From positions 1 through 49,595 of the forward strand of contig JBDSND010000022.1 of NCBI GenBank assembly GCA_039915505.1: 49,595 nt of DNA, written 5' to 3'. Positions within the stretch are counted from its first letter, which is position 1. Each line of letters starts with the position of its first letter. Position numbers and translations under genes: made by a program. This document shows positions 16,736 through 25,277 of the stretch, in pieces. Origin of the DNA: CAIWHR01 sp039915505 (lineage in GTDB: Bacteria; Pseudomonadota; Gammaproteobacteria; Burkholderiales; Casimicrobiaceae). The notes under the pieces are model-generated. The model made no database searches. It was not told the DNA's origin and saw only the letters and a program-made list of their open reading frames with translations.

Positions 16736-17824
16736 CTACCGCAGCCGTCCGCTCCAACGCGCCGCGAGTGCGGCGAGGCCGGCCAAGAGGACCGCCAGCC
16801 CAAGCTCGGCCTGGGGATAGCGATTGAGCACCGCGGTGGCGGTCCGCGCCGGCTTGCGGCGCGCGCGCGCAGTCGCGCGGGGCGTCGGGGCGTCGGCGGG
16901 AGCGTCCTCGACCGCCGGAACCCCGGCAGGCGTCTCGGGGACGGCTTGGCCCTTGCGCGAGCCGTAGCGGTAGCTGTACACCCAGGTGAATTCGGCCCCC
17001 AGGAGGAAGATCTGGGCGGAGTAGTACACCCACACCAGCACCACCGCGAGTGAACCCGCGGCGCCGAATGCCGATGTCGCGGCGCTCCTGCCAAGGTAGA
17101 GCCCAATCAGAAACTTGCCGACGGTGAACAGCATGGAGGTCACCGCGGCGCCGATCCATACGTCCCGCCAGCTGATGCGGGTTCGCGGCAGGAACTTGTA
17201 GATCAGTGCGAAGAGTACGGTGACGACCGCCAGGCTGAAGCCGATGTTGACCACCTGCAGCAGGATCTGCGAGCCCATCAGGTACGACCCCCACAGCTTC
17301 GACAAGGCGGAGATCGCGGCACTCGCCGCCAGGGACACGAGCAGCAGGAAGCCGATCCCCAGGATCATCCCGAACGACAGCAACCGGGTGCGGACCAGTG
17401 TCCACAGACCTTGTTTCTTGGTCGCCGCCGGAGATCGCCAGATGCGGTCGAGCGCCGACTGCAACTCGCCGAACACGGTGGTGGCGCCGAAGATCAGGGT
17501 CACCGCCCCGATGATGGTCGCGACCGTGCCCTTGCCCGGGTCGCTGACGCTTTTCACCATCGACTGGATGGTGGCCGCCGCCTCGTCGCCCATGAGATCG
17601 CGGAGCTGGTTGAAGATCTCTCCGGTCGCGGCCTCGTGGCCGAACACGAACCCGACCACGGCGATCACGATGAGCAAAAGGGGCGCGATGGAAAATACGG
17701 TGTAGTAGGAGATGGCCGCGCCCATGCTCGGGGCGAAGTCTTCGACCCATGAGGACACCGACTCCTTGGCCAGATCCAGCAAGGCGCGAGGATTGGTGAG
17801 GACGTGCCGGTTGCCTGAATCCAT
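16736..17824 (-). CDS. YihY/BrkB family inner-membrane protein
   Basis: A 362-residue polytopic protein of the YihY/virulence factor BrkB family (formerly mis-annotated as RNase BN). It has about six membrane helices and the family motifs APSMGAAISYYTVFSIAPLL, FGATTVFGELQSALDRIW and SAAISALSK. After the last core helix comes a Pro/Ala-rich basic linker (about 300-335), then an extra hydrophobic helix near the C-terminus (ELGLAVLLAGLAALAARW). That tail is an addition to the core domain. The frame is open upstream, but ATG 17824 (MDSGNRHVLT) has GAAGG upstream and fits the family. Function is unsettled: membrane protein, possibly envelope-related. Confidence 0.9.
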   Translation of the reverse strand: MDSGNRHVLTNPRALLDLAKESVSSWVEDFAPSMGAAISYYTVFSIAPLLLIVIAVVGFVFGHEAATGEIFNQLRDLMGDEAAATIQSMVKSVSDPGKGTVATIIGAVTLIFGATTVFGELQSALDRIWRSPAATKKQGLWTLVRTRLLSFGMILGIGFLLLVSLAASAAISALSKLWGSYLMGSQILLQVVNIGFSLAVVTVLFALIYKFLPRTRISWRDVWIGAAVTSMLFTVGKFLIGLYLGRSAATSAFGAAGSLAVVLVWVYYSAQIFLLGAEFTWVYSYRYGSRKGQAVPETPAGVPAVEDAPADAPTPRATARARRKPARTATAVLNRYPQAELGLAVLLAGLAALAARWSGRLR

Positions 17825-18337
17825 GGTCGCCTTCGTGTTGTTCTTGAAATGGCCGTCGCAAGCTGTATGCCACCCGGCCGCACCGACGTTCTGGCCCGCG
17901 TCTGGGACAACGCTCTGCCGGCACGGCTCCTCTGGCTGGGCCACGGCCCGAGGCGCTGAACGTTCCAGCGCGACGATTCTCCACCTCTGTCCGGGTTCGG
18001 TGGTTGCAACTCTTGCAATAAATCCCGGTCAGCGCTCCAGACTCATGCGCGGTAGCGCGGACGATCTTCATCGTCTCCTGGCCCACGGCCACCACGCGCA
18101 GCAGCTCCGGCGGTAGCGCGGGTTCTTCTTGGGTTCGACGGCCCAGTCGTTGGCGTCGTCGACGACCACTGTCCTTGTCCGTCTTCATGCACTGGCGCTC
18201 GATCACCCAGTCAATGGCCGGCTAGCAATACACAGTGGGACATCGACGGCGATAAGTGTGCCCGGGGGACACCACTGCGCCGAATGGGACCGATTCAGGC
18301 GAACGTGTGGACCGCAGAACATGCCGTTTGCTACCCG
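17825..18337. other. 513-base region without a recognised gene
   Basis: It lies between the YihY gene start and the MBL-REC stop. A minus-strand frame entering YihY's antisense-free upstream reads MKIVRATAHESGAL...IYCKSCNHRTRTEV around 18070-17960, with a CxxC pair, but it has no stop before running into the YihY gene in another frame. It looks like decayed coding sequence rather than an intact gene. The YihY promoter must lie here; I see no convincing -35/-10 pair. Confidence 0.5.
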
Positions 18338-19672
18338 TCAGATCACTCCCTTTCCGCTGCGGTTGAGACAAGCACGAACGCGCGCGGCGAGCTGTGGGAT
18401 CGAGAAGGGCTTGGTCACGTAGTCTGTTGCGCCGAAATCGAAGCCGGCACGGGTACTGGCCTCATCGTCCATGGCCGTCAACACGACGACCGGTAGCCCT
18501 GCCGTCGCCGGCTTGGAACGAAGGATCTTGAGCACCTCCAGGCCGCCCTGTCCCGGCATCAGCAGGTCCAGGACCAGTAGGTCGGGCGCTTCCGCAGCGA
18601 CTGACAGCAGTGCCTCCTGGCCGTTTGACGCTTCGATCACCGTGTGGCCGTCCTGGCTCAGCGCAAGGCGCGCGAGGGCGCGAATGTCCGGGTCGTCGTC
18701 CACGACCAGGACACGGCGGCCGCGCAGGAGGTCGCGACCCGCGCGCGGAGCCGACGGCGAGCCGGTCAGGTGCTGGACGCCGTGCGGCGCGACGGTAAGA
18801 TCGAGGCCCTCGTACGCACAGCAGACGTCGACAACGTCACCCAGCTTTTTGGCGTGCTCGCGGGCGCGCTTCTCGACCTTCTCGACGAAAGTGTCGTCGT
18901 GGGTAGGATCGTGGTGGGTGAGCACGAGCTGACGCACCCTCGCCGCGGCCGCGAGTTCCACGGCGTATTCGTAGGTGCTGTGGCCCCAATTCTTCCTGGA
19001 GGGATATTCCTCGGGCGTGTATTGCGCGTCGTGGATCACCACGCCGGCGCCCTCCATGAACCGCGCGTGGCGCCGGTCCCCCTCGTGCACGATGGACTCG
19101 GCATGGTCGAGTGCGAGGCTTTCGTGCCAGAGCGTTTCAGAGAAGGGTTCGTGGTCGCATGAGTACACGACGGCCGCGCCGTCGGCCTCGATGCGATAAC
19201 CCAGCGTCATTGCCGGGTGATGGAGGTACTGCGCGACGACTCGCGCGCCACCGATCTCGTGCGTTCCCTCTGCGAGCTCCTGGAACGTGATCGTTGCCGG
19301 AAGCTGCGCAATCTCGACCGGAAAATAGGTGAACTCCATCTGGCCGGACAGCACCTCGCGCAGCGAACGTCCGCTGCCTTCAGGACCGCAGACCGTGATC
19401 CGGTTCCCGGGGATGAAGAGCGGGGCAAAGAAGGGAAAGCCCTGGATGTGATCCCAGTGCGTATGGCTCAACAGGATCGTCGCCGTGAGGGGCTTGGGGC
19501 CGCGCGCCATCAGCGCCGCGCCGAGCGCGCGGGCACCGGTCCCGCAGTCCAGGATGAAGCAGCCACCGCCGCTGGTCGCTACTTCCACGCACGACGTGTT
19601 GCCGCCAAAATGAAGCGTGCCGGGCCCCGGCGTGGCAATCGATCCGCGGGTTCCCCAGAATCGTACTTGCAT
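18338..19672 (-). CDS. Metallo-beta-lactamase fold hydrolase fused to a receiver domain
   Basis: A 444-residue two-domain protein. Residues 1-300 form an MBL hydrolase of the RNase Z/cyclic phosphodiesterase-like branch: the start FWGTRGSIATPGPGT, the metal motif SHTHWDH (His70, His72, Asp74, His75), His152, Asp215 in IHDAQY, His231 in GHSTYEY and His253. Residues 319-444 form a CheY-type receiver: acidic triad DDD at 325-327, phosphoacceptor Asp369 (LVLDLLMPG), Thr399 and Lys421. Phosphorylation could therefore gate hydrolase activity. The gene starts 20 bases after the stop of the hybrid kinase and no DNA-binding domain is present, so it is the likely output of that kinase. The hydrolase substrate (cyclic nucleotide, RNA or other phosphodiester) is not known. 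Confidence 0.9.
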   Translation of the reverse strand: MQVRFWGTRGSIATPGPGTLHFGGNTSCVEVATSGGGCFILDCGTGARALGAALMARGPKPLTATILLSHTHWDHIQGFPFFAPLFIPGNRITVCGPEGSGRSLREVLSGQMEFTYFPVEIAQLPATITFQELAEGTHEIGGARVVAQYLHHPAMTLGYRIEADGAAVVYSCDHEPFSETLWHESLALDHAESIVHEGDRRHARFMEGAGVVIHDAQYTPEEYPSRKNWGHSTYEYAVELAAAARVRQLVLTHHDPTHDDTFVEKVEKRAREHAKKLGDVVDVCCAYEGLDLTVAPHGVQHLTGSPSAPRAGRDLLRGRRVLVVDDDPDIRALARLALSQDGHTVIEASNGQEALLSVAAEAPDLLVLDLLMPGQGGLEVLKILRSKPATAGLPVVVLTAMDDEASTRAGFDFGATDYVTKPFSIPQLAARVRACLNRSGKGVI

Positions 19673-19692
19673 GGTCGGTCAACTCCTCCCGC

Positions 19693-22600
19693 CTATTCGT
19701 ACTCGACGTGGAGGCCGTCGAGGTATCGGACGAGCTCCGCCAAGCCGGTGCGGATTTCCTCGGGGGCACAGCGCTTGGCCGCCTGCTCCAGGGTTGTGCC
19801 GATCTCCGTAATCCGGCTGAAGCCGTAGCCGGCGCCGGACCCCTTCATGTTGTGGCCCAGCATGCGAACGGTGTCGTAATCCGAGCGGTCCAGCGCCGCG
19901 GCAATCGTCTCGACATCGCGCCGGCGGCCTTCGAGAAAGCCGGGGACGAGCTCGGCTAGGCTCGAGCCGACGCGGACAAGCCCCATGGTGTGCTCTTCGA
20001 TGGCGCTGATGAGGGTCGACTTGCGTATGGGCTTCGTGAGGTGGACGGTACATCCCGCTTCGAGGCTCTTGCGAACCTCTTCGGGCAGAGCGTGCGCGGT
20101 TAGCGCCAGGATCGGAATCGGCGTGACGCGGTTCTCGGTTTCCCATTGGCGAATCCTGCGCGTCGCGGAGTAACCGTCCATGATCGGCATCTGGACATCC
20201 ATGAGCACGACGTCGTAGGTGCCGGAGACGTACTTCTCGAGGGCAACCGCGCCGTTGCAAGCCACGTCGGCGCTGTAGCCACTCGCTTTCAGGTACGACT
20301 GAATCAGCAGCACGTTGTCCTGCGAATCCTCGGCCAGAAGAATTCGCAGCGACTGTGGGCGTGCCGGAATGCCTCGAGGCTGCGTTGTGAGCCGCTCCGC
20401 CGCAGGGGCCGCGCCTTCACGGGCCTCCTGGATCGCCTCCAGCAACTCGGCTTGCTTCACCGGTTTCACCAAATACGCTGAGAGCCCCAGCTCGCGGCCT
20501 CGGGCGACGTCCCCCGCGCGGTTCTCCGAGGTGAGCATCAGGATGATCGTCGCGGCCACGGTGGGATCCTGAAAAATCCGCTCGGCCACCTGGAACCCAT
20601 CGATTCCAGGCATACGGTGGTCCAGCAACACGAGGGCATAGGGCACGTCGGCCTGCTTTGCCTGCAGCAGCTCCGTGAGTCCCTGCTCACCCCCTTCCGC
20701 TTCAGTCACCACGGCGCCCCAGCGCGAGAGCGTCTCCCTCAAGATCAGCCGATTCGTCGAGTTGTCGTCGATGATCAGGGTCTTGACGTCCTCGAGGTCC
20801 ATCGCGCCCGAGGGGACCCGCGGTAGGGGCTTGCCGCCGGCCGCGAACTGAGCCGTGAAGTAGAAAGTGCTTCCGATTCCGATGCTGCTTTCCACCCAGA
20901 TCCGCCCCTGCATCAGTTCGACGACGCGACGCGAAATGGTCAGTCCGAGGCCGGTCCCGCCGAACTTGCGCGTCGTGGAGGTATCGACCTGGGAATAGGG
21001 CGCGAAGATATGTTCGCGTGCCTCCTCGGGAATCCCGATCCCTGTGTCGCACACCGCGAAGCTCAATGCACCGGCGGTACTGTTCTCGGGGTCGGATTCG
21101 ACCCGAACGATCACTTCCCCCTTCTCCGTGAACTTGATCGCATTCCCGATGAGATTGATGAGGATTTGCCGGAGCCGAGCCGGATCGCCCACGAGCGCCG
21201 TGGAGACCTCGGGGGCGATGCGGAGCGCCAGCTCGAGTCCCTTCTCGTGGGCACGGATGGCCATGATTTCGAGAGTCTTGTCCAGAACCTCGCCGAGATC
21301 GAAGTCGAGGCTCTCGAGTGTCAGGTGGCCGGACTCCACCTTGGAAAGGTCCAGGATGTCGTTGATCAGATCCAGGAGTTGACTCCCCGCTTTCCTGAAG
21401 ATGCGCACGTACTCGCGCTGCTCCGAGGCCAACGAGGTTTCCCAGAGCAGGTCCGCCATGCCGACGATGGCGTTCATCGGCGTCCGAATTTCGTGGCTCA
21501 TGCGGGCGAGGAAGTCGCTCTTGGCGCTGTTCGCGTCCTCGGCGGCTTTTTTTGCCTCCTCTAGCGCGGCATCCAGGCGTTTGCGCTCCGTGACGTCGCG
21601 CGCGGCGGCGAACACGCCCTGCAGCTTCCTATCGCGGTCGTAGAAGGTGGTCGCATTGTAGGACACCACGGTCTCCTTGCCGTCCCGGGTGCGTGCGGTG
21701 AGCTCATAGTTGGTGAGCTTTTTCTCGCTGAGCACCAGCTTGATGCCCGCCTCGGCACGTTCCGGATCGGTGAAGTAGCTCTTGAACGGCGCGCCGATCA
21801 GCTCGTCGCGCGTACAACCGGTGAGCGCCTCCATCTGCTTGTTGACGTCGGTGATGATGCCTTGCGGATCGGTGGTCATGATCGCGTCGATATTGGATTC
21901 GATGAGCGAGCGCGTGTAGAACTGCTGGTCACGCAGGCGCTGATCGAGCTTCATCCGCTCCTCCTCGACCTGCTTCCGCGCGGTATTGTCGGTACCGATC
22001 AACAGGTAGCCGATGATTGCGTCTTGCGCGTCGCGCAGCGCCGTGACCGACACCACCGCGGGGAAGCGGCTGCCATCCTTGCGAATGTAGGTCAGCTCGT
22101 AGATGTCTTCGATCCCGCGCGAGGCCTTGAACACCAATGCCTCGAAGCCGGGCGTAATCGGCGTTCCGAGTTCGACGGAGAGCGCCTTGGCGCGCGCGAT
22201 CACTTCCTGAGGATCGGAAATGTCGGCCGGGGTGATCTTGTTCATCACGTCGGCGGCCGTGTAGCCCAGCATGCGCTCGGCGCCGACGTTGAATATCTGG
22301 ATGACGCCCTTCGCATCCGTGGCGATACTCGAGAAGTTGGCGCTGTTGAAAATCGCGTTCTGCAACGCTCCCGCCTTGAGCAGCGCCTCCTCCGCCTGCT
22401 TGCGTGCGGTGGTGTCCTCCATCGCGAGCAGGAACAGCTCGCTATTGACCCCCGGCTGGTAGAGCTTGCGGGCGTTGAGAAGCATCGTCCGCCGACCGAT
22501 GGCGGGAAAGTCGTGAGTCACCTCGAAATCGCGGAACTCCGTGTGCTGGGGAATGATGTCTTCCAGCAAACGCCGCAGCTCGGGAATGTCCCATTGGCCG

Positions 22601-23148
22601 TTGCCGAGTTCGTAGAGCACGTGGCCCTCGGTTTCCACCTTCGAGGCCCGGAAGGTCCGCAGAAACGATTCGTTGGCCATCTTCACGTGGAGGTCCTTGT
22701 CGAGGACCAGGAGCGGCTCCCGCACCGTCTCCACAATGGCTTCGGCGAACGACTGTATTTCCTGCAGGATCGCTTCCCGGCGCTTGCGGTCAGTGATGTC
22801 GCGGGCGGCGGCGAAGACGCCCAGGACGTTGCCTCGCGTGTCCTTGTACACCGAGGCGTTGTAGAGGACGTCGGTGAGCTTGCCGTCGCCGTGGCGGATG
22901 GTCAGCGGGTAGTCGGCGACGAGGCCGTCGGCGAAGGCCAGCTGGTAGCCCTCGCGGGCCTTTTCCGGCTCGGTGAAATAGTGGCAGAAGTCGCTGCCGA
23001 CGAGTTGCTCGCGTGGGACGCCGGTAACCTTGACCGTGGCCTCGTTGACGTCGGTGATCTTGCCCTCGGTACTGATGGTCACAAAGGGGTCGAGGCTCGC
23101 CTCGATCAGGCTGCGGGCGTACTGAGACGCTTGGCGCGCTGTTCTCAC
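19693..23148 (-). CDS. Hybrid sensor histidine kinase (4 PAS, HisKA, HATPase, 2 REC, HPt)
   Basis: A soluble kinase of about 1151 residues without membrane helices. Order from a GTG at 23148: four PAS-type sensor domains (about 6-120, 125-250, 258-395, 410-525), HisKA with phospho-His552 in MSHEIRTPMNAI, an ATPase domain with N-box NLIGNAIKF and G-boxes DTGIGIP and GGTGLGL, receiver 1 (Asp843 in LLDHRMPG), receiver 2 (Asp984 in LMDVQMP) and a C-terminal HPt domain (His1099 in LGHNMKGSGAGYGF). PAS 1 and PAS 4 are close copies. The frame is open to 23238, but the GTG at 23148 overlaps the stop of the small gene upstream by four bases (GTGA) and starts right at the first PAS domain. It can run a full His-Asp-His phosphorelay. 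The downstream MBL-REC protein is the probable target. Confidence 0.92.
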   Translation of the reverse strand: MRTARQASQYARSLIEASLDPFVTISTEGKITDVNEATVKVTGVPREQLVGSDFCHYFTEPEKAREGYQLAFADGLVADYPLTIRHGDGKLTDVLYNASVYKDTRGNVLGVFAAARDITDRKRREAILQEIQSFAEAIVETVREPLLVLDKDLHVKMANESFLRTFRASKVETEGHVLYELGNGQWDIPELRRLLEDIIPQHTEFRDFEVTHDFPAIGRRTMLLNARKLYQPGVNSELFLLAMEDTTARKQAEEALLKAGALQNAIFNSANFSSIATDAKGVIQIFNVGAERMLGYTAADVMNKITPADISDPQEVIARAKALSVELGTPITPGFEALVFKASRGIEDIYELTYIRKDGSRFPAVVSVTALRDAQDAIIGYLLIGTDNTARKQVEEERMKLDQRLRDQQFYTRSLIESNIDAIMTTDPQGIITDVNKQMEALTGCTRDELIGAPFKSYFTDPERAEAGIKLVLSEKKLTNYELTARTRDGKETVVSYNATTFYDRDRKLQGVFAAARDVTERKRLDAALEEAKKAAEDANSAKSDFLARMSHEIRTPMNAIVGMADLLWETSLASEQREYVRIFRKAGSQLLDLINDILDLSKVESGHLTLESLDFDLGEVLDKTLEIMAIRAHEKGLELALRIAPEVSTALVGDPARLRQILINLIGNAIKFTEKGEVIVRVESDPENSTAGALSFAVCDTGIGIPEEAREHIFAPYSQVDTSTTRKFGGTGLGLTISRRVVELMQGRIWVESSIGIGSTFYFTAQFAAGGKPLPRVPSGAMDLEDVKTLIIDDNSTNRLILRETLSRWGAVVTEAEGGEQGLTELLQAKQADVPYALVLLDHRMPGIDGFQVAERIFQDPTVAATIILMLTSENRAGDVARGRELGLSAYLVKPVKQAELLEAIQEAREGAAPAAERLTTQPRGIPARPQSLRILLAEDSQDNVLLIQSYLKASGYSADVACNGAVALEKYVSGTYDVVLMDVQMPIMDGYSATRRIRQWETENRVTPIPILALTAHALPEEVRKSLEAGCTVHLTKPIRKSTLISAIEEHTMGLVRVGSSLAELVPGFLEGRRRDVETIAAALDRSDYDTVRMLGHNMKGSGAGYGFSRITEIGTTLEQAAKRCAPEEIRTGLAELVRYLDGLHVEYE

Positions 23149-23465
23149 GCAGCCTCGGTCGATTTCGAACATTCCCGATGCCGCATCGGACCGATCGAAT
23201 CTTTCCTGGCCTTCGCGAGGTCGCTGGCGTATTCGCAAGCTGCCTGCCGCTCGTCAAATGAGGCGAGCGGATTGTCGAAGGCCTTTGCAAGCACATCCCA
23301 TCTCACGCCTGCGCCATAGGCGACGAGTACAAACGGGGAGTCCGGTCGATGGAAACCGGCGTCACCTCTCGTAACGCCGGAATCACTCGTGCTGTGCCCC
23401 AAGCGATAAGGAGAGGTCACGCTCGGTATGCGACGGAAAACATTTGCGACGCGAATTTTGGTCAT
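23145..23465 (-). CDS. Small hypothetical protein coupled to the hybrid kinase
   Basis: A 106-residue reading frame starting at ATG 23465 with a strong ribosome binding site (GGAGGAGG nine bases upstream) and overlapping the kinase start by four bases. The first 50 residues are basic and uninformative. The second half (VLVAYGAGVRWDVLAKAF then ASFDERQAACEYASDLAKAR) has the alternating strand-helix pattern of small DUF2188-like proteins, in which a 'W-x-V ... A-x-A' pattern precedes one helix; I consider this a weak resemblance only. The coupling suggests it is made with the kinase and may act on it. It could also be a non-functional leader peptide. Confidence 0.6.
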   Translation of the reverse strand: MTKIRVANVFRRIPSVTSPYRLGHSTSDSGVTRGDAGFHRPDSPFVLVAYGAGVRWDVLAKAFDNPLASFDERQAACEYASDLAKARKDSIGPMRHRECSKSTEAA

Positions 23466-23747
23466 CGGGAAAGCCTCCTCCCCCCCGCATCGCCTCGAGG
23501 GATCCACCTCAGGTTGAGATGCAGAAAATCCTCGGGTTGGCACCGTGATTCCTCCTTCGTGATCCCGTTCTGTTTCCGCCCTGCCGGCGAGCTGACTATG
23601 CGTGCCGGCAAACCACATTCGATCAGTCGGAGGCCAGCACCTCCATTGCGCTCACGAGTTCCCCCTCACGTGCTTCCACACGCCTTAACCACGAGGGCAG
23701 CTCATTTCGGTGATTGTCCTCTTTTATAACCGCACTGGACCTCCGTA

Positions 23748-25130
23748 TTACTTGCCGATGCAGAAGCGCGAAAAGATCGATCCGAGCAGGTCGTCGGAGG
23801 TGAAAGCCCCGACGATGGCTCCAAGGTCATCGTGCGCCCGGCGAAGCTCCTCGGCAAAGATTTCCAGCGCCGGTTTCGCGGTCGCGAGCACCGCATCGGC
23901 CGCCTCCGCGTGGCGAAGGGCGGCGCGAAGCGCCTCCACGTGACGGGCGCGGGCCAGAAACACGGTCTCGAGACTCGATTCGACGCCGAGCGCCCCCAGC
24001 AGCGCGTCCTCGAGCGCCGGCACCCCGGCCCCGGTGAGCGCCGATAGCCACACGTCCCATTGGAGCATCGCGTCCTGGCGCGGCGGCACGCGCCGGGGTG
24101 CCCGTGGGTAGGCGGCGAGGTCGATCTTGTTGTGGACCACGATGCGCGGCAAGTGCGGCGGCAGCGCCGCGAGGATCGCCTGATCGGCATCACCCGGTGT
24201 TTCGGCATCGGCGCGGGCGTCGACGATCACGAGCACGAGCTGCGCCTGGGCGACGGCGGCCCAGGTTCGCTCGATCCCGAGCGTCTCGATCGGATCGTCG
24301 GTCGGGCGCAGCCCGGCGGTATCCACGATCGTCAGAGCGATGCCCCCCACTTCCACGTGGCCGCGCAGCGTATCGCGGGTGGTGCCCGGGATGTCGGTGA
24401 CGATGGCGAGGTCGTCGCGCGCGAGACGGTTGAGGAGGCTCGACTTGCCGACGTTCGGTCGACCGACCAGGACCACCGTCACACCCTCGCGGAGCAACGT
24501 GCCTTCGCGGGCCCGCGCCAGCAGCGCGGCCAGGTCCGCCCGGATGGTCGCGATACGTCCCGCCGCATCGGCGGCGCGGACGAAATCGATGTCCTCCTCG
24601 GGAAAATCGAGCGACGCTTCGGTGAGGGTACGCAGTTCGATCAGGGCTTCGGCGATGGCATGCACCGCCTGGGAGAATTCGCCGGAGAGACTGCGGGTCG
24701 CCGCCCGGGCCGCGGTGGCGGTCGAGGCTTCGATCAGGTCGGCGACGGCTTCGGCCTGGGCGAGGTCGAGCTTGCCGTTGAGGAAGGCGCGCTGGGTGAA
24801 CTCTCCCGGCGCGGCGAGGCGCGCCCCAAGCTCGAGACAGCGGTCGAGCACGAGTTGCAGCACGGCCTTGCCGCCATGACCGTGCAGCTCGAGGACGTCG
24901 TCTCCGGTGTAGGAATGCGGCGCCGGGAAGAGCACTGCGATGCCCTGGTCGAGCGCCTCGCCGTCGATCGACCGGAACCTCGCGAGGGTCGCCCGCCGCG
25001 GCACGAGCACCTTGCCGACGATGCCCGCCACGATCGCCGCCACCCCGGCACCGGCGACCCGCACCACGCCGATGCCGCCTGCACCCGGCGGCGTGGCGAT
25101 GGCGGCAATGGTGTCGGTGGCCACTCTCAT
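23748..25130 (-). CDS. mnmE: tRNA modification GTPase MnmE (TrmE)
   Basis: MnmE is the GTPase partner of MnmG in wobble-uridine modification. The 460-residue protein begins MRVATDTIAAIATPPG, a nearly invariant start, and contains the formyl-THF binding N-domain, then the G domain: G1 GRPNVGKSS, G2 GTTRD, G3 DTAG, G4 NKID. It ends in FCIGK, the catalytic C-terminal Cys motif of the family. The ATG at 25130 is selected because it starts the conserved domain; the open frame extends to 25238. It lies 147 bases after yidC on the same strand, in the classic rpmH-rnpA-yidD-yidC-mnmE order. Unlike in many relatives, about 16 kb separates it from mnmG. Confidence 0.96.
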   Translation of the reverse strand: MRVATDTIAAIATPPGAGGIGVVRVAGAGVAAIVAGIVGKVLVPRRATLARFRSIDGEALDQGIAVLFPAPHSYTGDDVLELHGHGGKAVLQLVLDRCLELGARLAAPGEFTQRAFLNGKLDLAQAEAVADLIEASTATAARAATRSLSGEFSQAVHAIAEALIELRTLTEASLDFPEEDIDFVRAADAAGRIATIRADLAALLARAREGTLLREGVTVVLVGRPNVGKSSLLNRLARDDLAIVTDIPGTTRDTLRGHVEVGGIALTIVDTAGLRPTDDPIETLGIERTWAAVAQAQLVLVIVDARADAETPGDADQAILAALPPHLPRIVVHNKIDLAAYPRAPRRVPPRQDAMLQWDVWLSALTGAGVPALEDALLGALGVESSLETVFLARARHVEALRAALRHAEAADAVLATAKPALEIFAEELRRAHDDLGAIVGAFTSDDLLGSIFSRFCIGK

Positions 25131-25277
25131 CCGCTCGCCTCGTCGACTATCGGGACCGCCGCCTTCCCGGATCCCGGGTGCGTGCGCGTCCGCGACGCCG
25201 CGCTCCCGTACGCCCAGGATCGCCGTCGCCACCGGCACGGCGGCGGCACGACGGCTTGCCGGCGAACGCGGTGGGGA

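Noticed and set aside
16554..18206. 550-codon minus-strand frame overlapping the YihY gene
   Set aside because: Mostly an out-of-frame reading of YihY; only the first part is free of another gene and has no proper end.
23149..23238. Longer N-terminus of the hybrid kinase starting at 23238
   Set aside because: The extra 30 residues overlap the coupled small gene and resemble no PAS or linker sequence; the GTG at 23148 is better placed.
21862..23319. 485-codon plus-strand frame opposite the hybrid kinase
   Set aside because: Antisense shadow; biased His/Arg/Val/Leu composition, and the kinase on the other strand is unambiguous.
24340..24370. parS-like TTCCACGTGG inside mnmE
   Set aside because: Only the central ten bases match; flanks do not form the 16-base palindrome.
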